Assembly: GCA_003991915.1 (NCBI GenBank)
Contig: RQTK01000091.1
Span: 589,082 to 653,081, forward strand
Source of the DNA: Elysia chlorotica
Lineage: Eukaryota > Mollusca > Gastropoda > Plakobranchidae
DNA: 64,000 nt
Direction of reading: 5' to 3'
Below the pieces are notes generated by a model. The model did no database searches and was not told where the DNA came from. It saw only the letters and a program-made list of their open reading frames with translations. A program made the translations under genes and the position numbers. Positions 44,149 to 56,225 of the stretch are shown here, piece after piece; within the stretch, counting starts at the first letter, position 1, and the number at the start of each line of letters is the position of its first letter.

Positions 44149-44521
44149 TAGACCTAGATCATCAATATACCTCCCACCTACCCCCATAAAAACATACTAC
44201 TAAGCATTCAATTTCATGGACGTTTTGTGAAAGCCTTCTAGGCCAATGCCTATTTTCATTTTGGAAGAACGCACTGTAAAAAAAATGGTGAAATTTAATC
44301 TTGATTAAAATGCACTGTAAAAAACAGTTAGAACGAATCCGGGTTAAAACACACTGTAAAAAACAGTCACCATAAAAAAGCTGAGATAACCTTGGTTAAA
44401 AAGTGAAAAAACTGTGACTTTTAATCCTAATTTGTGATTTGCATACGTGTATTATTTTGGTCGACTCGTATCAGTTGTCAAAATAAGATCTGGTAAACAC
44501 AAGAATGATCTGGGCATAGAG

Positions 44522-44610
44522 GGGCAACTGTCTCAAGTGGTAGAGCGTAGGTCTCCAGATCGGGAGATCCCCTGTTCGAATCCGACGATGGGCAAGATCT
44601 CAGAACGGAG
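44522..44610 (+). repeat. tRNA-derived SINE head, second family
   Basis: A box 'tgtctcaagtggtagagcg' at about 44530 and B box 'tgttcgaatcc' at about 44572-44582. The downstream body (gggcaagatctcagaacgg...) is unlike family A. It is not a true tRNA gene: the cloverleaf is imperfect and it is followed by SINE-like sequence. Confidence 0.65.
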
Positions 44611-45599
44611 TAAACAATGATTGTGGGTCGTCCAACTATGAATTAGGCTGAATCTATGACTGTTTACCCTTACTTAGATTTTTAGAAATCTATTAATACA
44701 ACAACAAAATAGATGGACATTCCCCTCTCACCCAGTGTGACTTCTAGACACACAACACACACAAACATAGTCTGTGGCTGCTTCGGCTATATTTGAATTT
44801 TATAAAATGAAGCTGATTTAGTTCATTAAACCTTTACTAATATATGATGATTTTTAGTTTCCATTTAATAATTTTGGTAGGTTTAGCAGTGCTCACAATT
44901 TTTTTATCTAGATCTAAGTCAAGCTAAGAGTTTATGAATGTAGAAGGGGCGACCAGACTCAATGGGATTTACTGGAAAAATAACATTTTGTAAATTTTAT
45001 GGATAGATCTAGAACAACATAAAGGGAGGTTAGAAGGGAATTAAAAAATATAATTTTTTTTTTTTTTAACATTTATCTTTTATATATAAGACGCAGTTGA
45101 AAAATCAGATCGAGCATCATTCAAGATAGCAGTCCAAATGCCGTTGAAGTAGCCAAGCTACTTTGAGCCTTGTGGAAATCAAAATGAAAAGTCGTTCTAG
45201 AGTGGGCCAACTGCTCATGCCCTTACGGTGGTTTTTAATTAAGATTAAAACACTGTACATTTCGGTGCATTTTAACACTTCGTAAAAGTGTTCACTTTAG
45301 TTTACACCCAGAAAGCTAAATCTAATCTTGCCCTCCAGATAAATTTACTCCTTCACTAAATGACAATGTTATCTTCCCTTTAGCACACTTGCATTGCAAA
45401 AGGGCCTTGCAAAAGACCTACATTTACTGTGCCTCTTTTAATTATTTACAACGGGTCAGTTTTAACCTATGGCCTAACAGGTTTAACTTAGAAATCTATC
45501 ATCTAAACAATTATCTTTATAAATCTTTTAATAATTATTTGTTAAAAATCTAAAAAAAGAACAAACTAGGCTAAAAACATCATTTCAAAAACAAAACAA

Positions 45600-46520
45600 A
45601 AGATCTGGATCTAGATCTAGTTTTAAACCGTTTACTAGGGGGACCTATAAATCCCTAAATGGAGATCCAGGATTTCTAGGTCCCAACAACTGCAATCTAA
45701 ATGAAGAAAATAGTAATCGCGCATTACAGTTGGAGATCTTTGCTTGTTCTTTAATGAGGTCTAGATTTACTTCAAAACAGCAAAAGCTCACCAATATCAG
45801 GGACAAAAATCCTCTAGATAGGCTTTTAAAAAATTCATTTAGGTCTAATCTGATTGTACTTGATTAAAGATTTTTATGTCATCCTGAGCACTAGATTTTA
45901 GACTCTACTCACTAGATCTAGGGTCGTAAGTGCAACATGTATGGCTGTGGTGTAAGTTTCAATTTGTCGTAGGTCGCCCTCTGACTAAAAACAAGGCGAA
46001 AGCTTCCTTACTAGATCTATGTTGTAATTACAATCCTTAATTGTCAACTATAGTTAGGCTAAGTACTGCCCATGCTAAAAAAATTTAGCCAAACAAAAAT
46101 CATTCTAGCCCAAGTAGAAGATTCTAGTCCATCTAGATTTTTTCTAGATCTAGATTGATCTAGAATCTAGATTTAAGGGGTATTAGATCTAGCATCTAAC
46201 CCAATAGCCTAGATCTAGATCTAGATTTCTAGATTAGATGTCTAGTTGATTCTAGATCTAGAAATCTAGATCTAGATCTAGAATCGTCTACCAAAATAAT
46301 TCCAATAATAATAATATTCACCGAGTGTAGAATCTACAAAACTAGATCTACATCTAGAGTAGGCTAGGTCTATTATCTTGATTATAATCTAGATCTAGAT
46401 CTAGATCTGTGTGTTTTACTGTTTAAAACTAGATTTTAGATCTACATCTAGAGATCCGGTCATGAATGAAAGATCTAGAATCTCTAGAGATCTACCTAGA
46501 GTATAGCAGCTTAGCTGCAA
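45600..46520. repeat. (CTAGAT)n-rich region
   Basis: Dense palindromic AGATCTAG / TCTAGA motifs, e.g. 46208-46228, 46255-46285 and 46385-46408. No gene is supported. Confidence 0.85.
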
Positions 46521-47790
46521 TGTTATGGATTGAGGACACAGTCAGAGTCCTTAGTTCACCACACGTTCCGTCAGGACGTCAAGTGAATTTCCAAGTCAAG
46601 CAAACCAAGCAGCCAGCCAGTCAAGCTCAAGGCTGATGTGCCTCGTCTACGACGACTTGCAGTCTAGCACTGACTTCAGGCTAGGCCTAGTTAGAGAGCA
46701 TCAGAGAAGAGGAGACATGCCTAGATCATGCTGCGCGACAACACACTTAGGCCTCAGAGAACTTAGCTAAGCCCAAAGATTTTATAACGTCTTTGGCTAA
46801 GCCACAGAAATCTAAATATAGCCAATATGCTAGTCGAAAGCCTAAAGTGGAGACCAACAGGATTGTCTGAGGCCCAGTGCACATTGGAACATTTTGTGTT
46901 GACTAGGCTCAGCTTAGACTAGCTCTAAACGTTGATCCAACTAGTCTTCCGGCTAACGAATCTCAAACTGTGCTTCATCTTCAAGGTTAAAGAAATGATA
47001 CAACCAAAATTACATGATAATCAGACTTTCGCATTTTCTAAATTCATTTTGTAAACCCTTAAGAATTACAACTGATAGGCCTATGCGTAATGCCAACTAT
47101 TAGTTTCGGGAGTGTGGTCGTAATGTGTACCGTTTTGTGAGAGATGAGAACCTTCCTGACGTTATGTTCGAATCTTTTCGTCTCTGTGCTGACTGATTTT
47201 ATGCTAATATCCCAACCGTAGATCTATTCTACGACTACATAAGACTGTCTTTTACTTCCCCGAAAAGAAGCACTGGTTGAGGCATCGTCTTATGTTTTTT
47301 GGATGTTTTGTTGTTCGTTTGGTTGTTATTGTTATTGTTGTTGTTGTTGTTTTTGGTTATTTGGTTTATTGTGATTTTTTTTTTTTTTGGTTATTTGGAT
47401 TATTGTGTGATTTTTGTTGTTTTGGGGAGGGGGGTATTTGTTGTTTTTGTGGGGTTGTTTTTTTTTGTTCTCTTCTGCTCTCTTTTTCTTTCTGTCACTA
47501 TTGATCAGGGTAAATCTAATCAGATTAAACAAAATGTTTTAACTTTATAGCCCAATGCTATAATAGATATACATCTAGATCTATCAACAATTTTTATATT
47601 ATTAACATTGGTTATTTATGAATGCGGATCTGAGAGGTCATAATTATGGTCCCAGTTATGTACGCTTAGGTGCGGATACAAAGCAAAAAAAATGCTATAC
47701 GACGGGTTAGGTGAGGTTTTGATTAGGTGTTATTGTCGCGTTCCTAAAATTCACAATTATGTGGTCTGCCAGTCTGTCTGTCAGTCTGGC

Positions 47791-47956
47791 NNNNNNNNNN
47801 NNNNNNNNNNNNNNNNNNNNNNNNNNNNNNNNNNNNNNNNNNNNNNNNNNNNNNNNNNNNNNNNNNNNNNNNNNNNNNNNNNNNNNNNNNNNNNNNNNNN
47901 NNNNNNNNNNNNNNNNNNNNNNNNNNNNNNNNNNNNNNNNNNNNNNNNNNNNNNNN
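47791..47956. other. Assembly gap (166 N) beside C-rich/CT microsatellite
   Basis: N run followed by C-rich sequence (47957-47986) and (CT)n (47986-48023). Confidence 0.98.
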
Positions 47957-47974
47957 CCCCCCCCTCTCCCCCCC

Positions 47975-48027
<53 letters not shown>

Positions 48028-48117
48028 CCTCCGTCTCTGTCTCTCTCTGATGCTCTTCCCCCCCCCCGCCTCTCTCCCCTCTTCCCTCCGCTCTTTCCCC
48101 CGCTCCTTTCTCTCTCT

Positions 48118-48129
48118 CTATCGATATAT

Positions 48130-48225
<96 letters not shown>

Positions 48226-48232
48226 GATCTAT

Positions 48233-48265
<33 letters not shown>

Positions 48266-48266
48266 C

Positions 48267-48310
<44 letters not shown>

Positions 48311-48322
48311 ATCTATCTATAT
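48118..48322. repeat. (CTAT)n tetranucleotide array
   Basis: About 50 CTAT/TCTA units with rare interruptions. It ends directly at a SINE head remnant. Confidence 0.97.
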
Positions 48323-48339
48323 ATCCATTCCTCCCCTCG

Positions 48340-48540
48340 CTTCGAATCCATTGATCGGCCAGATTTATTTGTCCAATTTCGTCCCCTCTAACTGGTTGGG
48401 TCACTGTCAGTAATGTATGATGTGTCATGGTATCCCCGCCCTGTCTCTTGTGTGGCAGCACATACAATTGTCAGACGCCAGTCTAAGGGCCGGTCCACAA
48501 TATAGCCTATATAGTGCTGACCAACTCAACTCCTCTCGCT
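48340..48540 (+). repeat. SINE copy (family A)
   Basis: 'ggttgggtcactgtcagtaa', 'ccccgccctgtctcttgtg', 'ggcagcacatacaattgtca' and 'gtccacaatatagcctatat' in family order. The tail is shortened. Confidence 0.85.
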
Positions 48541-48704
48541 TTCTTTCTATGTATCGATAGATCTATTTTTCTATATATCGATCTACAATATACATGTATC
48601 TATCTACATTTAGGGATGTAAATACAACGTCGTGGTAGCTTACAACTTGTAACAATAATGCGTCAAATCCCGCGCTTAAATTATGTGAAATATTTCGTGT
48701 GGTG

Positions 48705-48840
48705 ACATTAAAAATGTTCCATCTGCAGTTTTTGGTAAATTTAGAGATGACAGCATGATATACTATCTGTACAAAATAAAAATAAAAGCATTTAAAATAA
48801 ATAGTCAGGAGATTGGTAGCCCGGTTTAAAATAAAAGAAA
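48705..48840 (+). repeat. Dispersed repeat, copy 2
   Basis: Matches 10295-10395: 'tgacattaaaa', 'gttccatctg', 'ctgtacaaaataaa', 'aggagattggtagcccggtt'. Unknown family. Confidence 0.55.
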
Positions 48841-49974
48841 ACGAAATGGTTTTAATGTACTAGTTATAAATCTGTTATACTTCAAAGCGTTGATTGCCTT
48901 ATTCTCGAAAACGCAAAAAGTGTAGGCCTAGATGGAACCTCTTTAAAATCACTTCGCGATTTCGAAAAAAAGGTATTCCACTTGGTTGAAAGACATTATA
49001 ATATTCATCAAACCGTAGCGTCAGTGCACCAATGATGATGATGATGATAATGATTATGATGAATGTTCTACGAACGCCTCAAAAAAAGATTAGTGATTAA
49101 GATGAGTAGGCTTTACTAATCTATGGAAGATCGGGGCTGGTCATGTCCTTTTGTATTCTAGACGGCGTTGGTCTGGTTGGCACGCCGCTGGTTTAAAAGG
49201 GATATAACTGCTTCTTGATTGTTAACCTAAAAATGTTATGTCGGTGATCGGTAATGATGCATCCTCGTATTGTTTCATCATTTCTTGGTCTAAACTTCTG
49301 GCGAAGAAAAAAAAATGAAAAAAAAAAGAATAAAAAAAAAATAAACAGACGATTTTTGTGATTCAACGAAGAAATTAACGACGTCCAGTACTTTTGACTA
49401 TTAGAAAGGTAGGAATAGGTTTTAAAAAAATAAAGGTATGAAATTCTTTTTATTTGTCATGTACTTTTGTTTAAAGGTAGGGAATTCTTTTTGTTGTGAT
49501 GTCCCTTTGTTTTATGTGTATATAAGTCATAAGATTAAAAAAAATGTAATTCCTAGGTGGAAGCAGGTTAGCACACATGTGGTGGGACAGGTCGACACTA
49601 TGCGCCAACCTGCAGTAAAATAATAGTATGTATAGGCCTACCTATTTCTCATTTTGGGTTTCAATGTTAACTTGTATTTATGATACTTAGGGATTTGTTT
49701 CAATTTCAGCAAAACAGTTTTGATTGAAAATATACCTTTTAATATTTCTGTTATTTTAAGAGCTGACGTGGTTTGTTGTTGTTGTTGGTTTTTTCTTTCA
49801 AATACAAACCTCCTGTGGGTGTCACCATTTATTGCTCACCGCTCACAATATCCCCTTGAGCCCTGATTGTGCTGCTTGCAACTTCCTACTGTCGGTCCTT
49901 TTATAAAACAACCGAATATTCCTGATTTAAGCAAAATGTTCTTTACCCCATCTAGGATTTCATCAGGGTTAGAA

Positions 49975-50705
49975 ATTTCCAGCGAAAAACAGAACGGGAT
50001 TCAGTTCCAAAGGACGTTGTTCTGATAGCAAAACGAGAAGCCAGAGGTGGGAAATCTTTACAATTTCTTTGAGATCCCTCTGCAGATATAAAAAGTTGGT
50101 TAGTGAGGAGGAGTTGTCTGTCCAAGCTGAAGAGTCCTTATTCAGTCTTGGTTATCCCCGCAACAGACAGGCTCTCACAGATGATATTGAGCGAGCACTT
50201 GTCAGGCATCTCCTGCTAGCTTCCAATATCTTATTCGACCTCAGTCCAAAAGGTCTCCGAACATTATCTTTCCAGCTAGCTCTGGGCAATAAGCTCGATA
50301 CCTGTGGCTGGAGCAGCAAGCAGAGATGAGGGATTGGTTCACATTTTTTTCAAAAGACACACGACGCTGGCATATCGTTCCCCAGGGTCAAAGCGTTTGG
50401 CAAGAGCGACCAGTTTCAACATATGTAGGCCTAGTGTTGTTTTTTTTTTGATAATCTGGAAAAGTGCATGAAGATGTACAGGTTTGAGCCCTCAGAAACT
50501 TATAATGTTGACGAAACTGGTGTCACAACGGTACATAAACCTGATGGTCGTTGTCAAGAAAGGCGCCAAGCAAGTCGTCAATATAACCTCTGTTGAAAGG
50601 GGGAAAACTTGTAACCGTAGCCTGCTGTATCAATGCAGGTGGGAATTCTACAGCTGTCTAGATGGGTTTAAACAGTTGACTAAAGGCCACATGAGACAAA
50701 GGGTG
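49975..50705 (+). pseudogene. Relic of a pogo/Tigger/jerky-like transposase
   Basis: Broken frames show, in order: RKTERDSVPKDVVLIAKREA (N-terminal HTH start, about 49983-50045); DIERALVRHLLLASNILFDL and SPKGLRTLSFQLALGNK (CENP-B-type HTH, 50168-50300); YNVDETGVTTVHKPDG (start of the DDE domain with its first Asp, about 50500-50550); and KGAKQVVNITSVERGKT in another frame (50550-50610). Stops at about 50070, 50327 and 50424 and a frameshift near 50545 show that it is dead. It stops before the rest of the DDE domain. Confidence 0.75.
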
Positions 50706-51310
50706 TAATCAATAAAAAATGTTCTTGATCTAATGAGGAATTTAGTAAGTGGACATGCGATGCCAGAAACATTGGAAATGGTATAGTTTAGCTCCACCTC
50801 TCTCTTCCCCTCCCCCCTTGCTATCGGTTCTTCAATCTAGATCTGAATCTCGTTACTTTTGTTTTTAGCATTGGTCCGTCTTCACCATAAGCGAAAAATC
50901 GCCTCCACTGGTGGAGTCTGAAATTATCACACGAGTGTTCTGTAATACTAATAGAATAGGCCTAGTTCTTGATTGTAGCTAAAATATCAGGCCAGACATG
51001 TCAGTTACAGACGCTGCAAACGACAACACACAGTGCAGCTGGGCTGTCTCGCACTTGCTCAGCTACATATCACACTACTAACGGCCTACCTGTCAATATT
51101 CAAAAAAAAAAAAGAAAAAGAAGACTGCGGATGATGAGACACTAGGCTAACGGAACAGACAGGCTTAGATGAGACATATATAGAGACGGTACAATAAGAA
51201 TCTGTGTATTCAGCGCTGAGCAAACCCCGGGGTGTGTGCAATAATAAACGGGGTGCAGCAACGTCAAGCGTGGTCAAACTCTTCGATAGGTGAACGAAAG
51301 AGAGTGCGAA

Positions 51311-51346
<36 letters not shown>

Positions 51347-51943
51347 CTATGGAGAATACATAGCTTTGATATTAATGTTGGTATACGATAAGAAAGTTTT
51401 CCCGGTTCTATACAAAGAAACAACACATTGTTGATTTCGGGAAGGAGAGGAAAAACGCATTTTTTTTTTTTACCAATTGCATGATAATAATTATGGGAAA
51501 CATGAACTTGTTAATGTAAAAACAATCGGTCGTATGGGAAAGATAAAGGTACAAGAGAGAGCCAGGAGTCACAGCATGTAAAGCTCTCAGACGTTTGTCT
51601 TGGGATCCTGTATGGGAACATTACTTGGACATGATACACTTCTCTCCTACAAAGAACACAACGAGGTCCGCAAAGAATAACGATAACTCGTAGGATGAAA
51701 CTGCTAAAAATAAAATACGTTTTCCCCCTTGGTGGTCATCCGACACAATATAAACTTTCAAGGTCAACTAACCTTATTTGCCGGTGTTAATGGTTTCTTT
51801 TATTTAATTTTTTTGTTTTTGCAGTGAACGGTGACTGCCCACGGCCATTGTCTTCAATATTGTGTGAGTGTGGGTATTTTTTGTTCGTTTGTTTGTTTGT
51901 TGTTGTTTTGTTTTTTTTTGTTGTTTTTTTTTTTTTTTGTTGT

Positions 51944-51963
51944 TGGGGGGGGGGGGGGGGGGG
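51944..51963. repeat. Poly(G) tract
   Basis: About 19 G following T/G-rich sequence. Confidence 0.9.
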
Positions 51964-52039
51964 TAGTTATATTATCAAAAGGAATTATTTTGAGCTTTTG
52001 TATCAATCTGATATAACAAGATCCCACCACAAAGACCCA

Positions 52040-52195
52040 ACATATAAATTTGTTTCATCTGGTCACATTAAATTTTATCGACTCCGACCAAATCGATAGT
52101 GATAGGGGAAAAGGCGTCTCGATCTGGGATCGAATCGGCGACCTCCCAATCTGGAGACCAACGCTCTACCACTTGAGTCAGTTCGCTCCTGTAAT
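52040..52195 (-). repeat. SINE copy with well-preserved tRNA-like head
   Basis: On the minus strand the head has 'actgactcaagtggtagagc' (A box) and 'cgattcgatcccagatcg' (B-box region), followed by the body 'ggtcggagtcga' and 'taatgtgaccag'. Only part of the body remains. Confidence 0.8.
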
Positions 52196-52633
52196 AAGCA
52201 GAAATTATATTGTAGGGCATATGTATCCTATTAAACTTCAAAGACACTCTCAGCAGAAATTCTATACAGATTTATTTCGGATACGTTTATGATTTTCAAT
52301 AATTTTTCTGGAATGGGCTACGACATACTTGTTAAAAAAAATGCATATGGTGATGTTGATGAGAATGAAAATTAGGAAAACGACGACGATGGTGATGAAA
52401 ATGCTGATGGTAGTGGTACTGGCCATGTCCTGTAACACCAGCCCGGCTCATAGGAAATATGACGTCAAAACGCTGGGCGACCCTGGGCCTAGAAGTGCTA
52501 CATGTTCTATGCGTATCACTATCAGTTGGGTCTAGAGGGAGCTTCACGGATTACATATATTTCGCTTGCTAATCGTGTTACGTCAATTATTCAAAGCTGC
52601 ACAACTATAAAAAAGTAAATGATGATAGAAAGG

Positions 52634-52635
<2 letters not shown>

Positions 52636-52683
<48 letters not shown>

Positions 52684-52724
52684 GGGGGGGAGAGAGAGAG
52701 AGGGAGAAAAAATGTGTAAGATAT

Positions 52725-52774
<50 letters not shown>

Positions 52775-52775
52775 A
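52636..52775. repeat. (GA)n microsatellites
   Basis: Two GA arrays (about 52640-52678 and 52730-52773), separated by G-rich and AT-rich sequence. Confidence 0.95.
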
Positions 52776-52849
52776 GTTAGAGATGGAATACTGAAAGTAC
52801 AACAATCTATATCTCGTTGTGAGCACATGGTCTAGGATATATCAATTAT

Positions 52850-53950
52850 CATCTCGAAAAAGATATTTAAGCATGGGAAATGTGCAAAGTGAAATTGTGT
52901 AAAGAATATTTGTGTGAAGAAGAAAAAGAACTACATGTACTGGAAGAACACACATTACCAGTATGAAACACGATAGTTAGAAACTTCGAAATAAAATTAG
53001 TGTATGCGTAAAAGACAGTCGAGATTCAGGTGAAGAAATAGTGCGGGAGGAAAGGGAGAGAGGGAGAGATAGAAAGACAGACAGAGTGAGAGAGAGAGAG
53101 GCACACAGATAATATGGTCCAATAATGTAGTTCTGAGTAGAAAGGAAAAGTAGTGGTGGTGGTACTGGTAGTGGTACAACTATTACTACATGTACTTCTA
53201 CTCTATCAAAAGATATTTAAGCATGGGAAGTGTTGTGTGCAAAGGGAAACACTGTAAAGAAGTTTTGTGTGAAGAAGAAAAAGAAGAACTACCTGTAGTG
53301 GAAGATCCCACATGATCAGTATGAAACACGATAGAGTCGAGATTCAGGTGATTGAGTGCGGGAGGAAAGGGAGATAGAAAGAAAGAGCGAGGGACAGAAA
53401 GAGAAGCACACAGATATGTGTAATATGGTCCAATAATGTAGTTCTGAGTAGAAAGAAAAAGTAGTGGTTTTAGTGGTGGTGGTCGTACTAGTAGTGATAC
53501 TACTACTATTCCTACTTCTTCAACTACCGGTACTACTACTTCTACTCTACAACTATTAATAGTAATACTATTATTACTAAGCCACTACCACTATTAAACT
53601 CAAAGTACTACTTCGTGTGTGGCAGCAAAAAATTAAGACGTTAATCTTGGGGCCCAACCACAATATAGCATGGTTGGTACTGAACTGAAGTTTGACGCAA
53701 AGCAACAAAAGACAAATAAACTGCTTTTCTTACTAAATCAGTACATGTACAACAATATTCTACTTCTGTTGCTGCTACAACAACTTCGTACTATTACTGC
53801 TACTACTATTACCAGGCCACTACCACTATTACACTCCCAGCATTGTCTCGTGTATGGCAGCAAAAAAAATTCAGACGTTAGTCTTGGGGTACGTCCACAA
53901 TATAGAAAAATGGTACTGAACTGAAGTTTGGCGCCAAGCAACAAAAAAGG
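52850..53950. repeat. Nested diverged tandem duplications with SINE fragments
   Basis: Unit 52850-53207 recurs at 53208-53500 ('agatatttaagcatgggaa', 'cagtatgaaacacgatag', 'gtccaataatgtagttctga'). A second pair, about 53595-53715 and 53845-53950, shares 'acgtta.tcttggggy', 'ccacaatatag' and 'ggtactgaactgaagtttg'. The second pair contains SINE family-A tail sequence. Interspersed with (TAC)n tracts. Confidence 0.85.
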
Positions 53951-54149
53951 CAACCAAGCAAGAAACTACTTTTATTACTACATGTATAACTATATTCCAC
54001 AGCTGCTACTACTACTACTAGTACTACTACTTCTACTACTACATGTCCTACTACGACGGCAAAAACATCGTATACTGTTATAATACTGCTGATGATTTAA
54101 ATATTATGCTAGTGTTATTAATAATAATATCCATACCGAAATGGCAAAC

Positions 54150-54345
54150 GTCTGACGTCAGCAACTAGGCTTTGCTGCAGACGCGACCTCAGGGCAGGAT
54201 ACCTGGGATTTCGTTGGTCATATTTATACTGACAGTGACACCAATTCAGCCAACTCAACAGTGCAAAACGCAACATATAAAACGGGGTTAAAAACCGGAC
54301 CTTTTACATCGGGAGCTTATGCTTTAGTATACCCAGAGAGCCAAC
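54150..54345 (-). repeat. Diverged SINE copy (family A)
   Basis: 'gtctgacgtcagcaactagg', 'agggcaggatacctggg', 'tactgacagtgacaccaattc' and a head remnant 'aaaccggaccttttacatcgg' like that near 23705. Strongly decayed. Confidence 0.55.
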
Positions 54346-55404
54346 GCTCACCTTATTCATACATGTAGTTAAAAATTCCATGTATGTTTGATTGCAAAAT
54401 GACGATGGCGAGGATGGTACTTTGTCATCTAATTATATATTTTCCCATACTTGTAAAATAGTAGTTAAAAATAATGAAGAAACATTGTACAAAACTCTAA
54501 ACAGACAAACAAAGCAAAAATAACAACAACAAAAAATACAGTAATAACAATGTATATTAGAATTACACAATTTTCTCATAACCAAGTTTTATCAAAGATT
54601 CAAACATCCTCGATCTTCCAATCGGAGTTCTGCCTCAACGGCTCATCTCACCGTTTTGATCTTGTGAAACTTTTTTGACCAGTGACCAGTCGAAGAAGCA
54701 GGGTGTGTTAGTTCACAAATCTTTAATTCTCTAGACAACTCGATGCATATCTTTCAGCAATGGTTTATCTCCGTACTGATTTTTATGAACATACCAGTAA
54801 AAAATAATAAACTCTTGATATTTTGAGTGGTTGTGTATTATATGAACTGACTGCACGTATGTAGTTTGACAGATTGTGCAATCAAACAACGGACCTCCTG
54901 AAAAGAAGCCCACAGCCATATCACAAATGAGAATACTATGTACACATGCAATTTGATTTACATTTTTTATGTGACGATTACTAATATTGCAGTGTGTCTA
55001 GTACAATTTAAAGCCCAATTTCACGTGTGGTTGAATAAAGTTTACCTAATAGTAATACATGTATCACATTTTCTCTTATCACTGGCGTGCTTTACCTTGG
55101 CAAGATATTGTTTTTATTGAGAAAGAGTAATTTAACCTTTTTTTTAAAAATTTATCTTCACCAATATTTTGTTTGTTTGTGTGCGACATGACAAAATTAT
55201 AATTATGTTAAGACAATTTAATCAAAATGAAAAAAAAAAGCTGTCATCAACTTGTATGGAGTCATCTTTTTAACATTTTGGAATTGGATTGTATAAAATA
55301 TACATGTGTTAAACCTGTAAGTGTAATACAATTCCTGTAGGCTGTTTGTGTCATATTTCGCAGTAGCTCCAGGGTTTCCGACGCAAGAGATCTGTAGTTG
55401 GAGC

Positions 55405-55585
55405 CCTGGCAATTTCACCTCCGACAGGTTGGGTCAGTGTCAGTTTAATGTGACCAGCTGAGGCAGGAGTCATGGTTTCTCCACCCTGTCGCATGTGTGG
55501 CAACATAAAAAATTGTCCACAACATAGCCTATGTAGTGATTACGTTGGACATACACACTAAATCAACCAACTCACAGGTCCAAAC
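55405..55585 (+). repeat. SINE copy (family A)
   Basis: 'ggttgggtcagtgtcagttt', 'aatgtgaccagctgaggcag', 'ccaccctgtcgcatgtgtgg' and 'acaacatagcctatgtagtg', with tail 'ttacgttggacatac'. Confidence 0.85.
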
Positions 55586-55649
55586 ATTGAATTATAACCT
55601 CTCTTTAAAAAAAAAAAAAAAATATAACAACAAAAAATAAGTAGACCTT

Positions 55650-55655
55650 TTTATT
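55650..55655 (-). terminator. Candidate polyadenylation signal for the IBD-protein gene
   Basis: AATAAATAAA-type sequence on the minus strand, about 570 bases past the stop codon at 56228-56226. Other A/T-rich candidates exist nearby. Confidence 0.4.
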
Positions 55656-56225
55656 TATTTTGATTCACAAAATTTTCACTAAATTATTATTTCAACATTG
55701 ATCAACAAGGTTCATTTTGATTTGAAGTCACAGCAAAAAGGCATACATAGTAAATTTTAAATGTGCATAGTTGTTTTTTTTTTTTACATATAAGGGATGT
55801 GGAAAACAATTTGTTTAAAAATACATGGTTATTCCAATCTAATGGGGCAAATTATTGAGCAAAAAAAAATAAAATCCAAAAATGTACATGTTTTACATCA
55901 ACAAATTTTTTATACATTTATAAAGCCATAAAAATGTGTATAATTATCTTTAGCAATAAACAGGAGGCACAAAATTAAATGCATTAAAAATTATTGATGT
56001 GAGAAAAAAACAGGAAATATGTGTGTAAAAATTCATAATAAATGAACTAAGATTATTTAATACACAAATTACAAAAATATACCAAGAAAAAGTCTTAGAT
56101 TGGAGTTTAAAAATATATTTGAATCCAAATAAATGATTACAAAGATTGATAAATTTCTTTAAAGAAATACGCAAAAAAAAGAATATCTTTATCGAACAAG
56201 CCGTCCTTATTTCTTCCATTTCTCC

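Noticed and set aside
47692-48391. Frames of 210-220 codons across the N gap
   Set aside because: Made of N, (CT)n and (CTAT)n translation.
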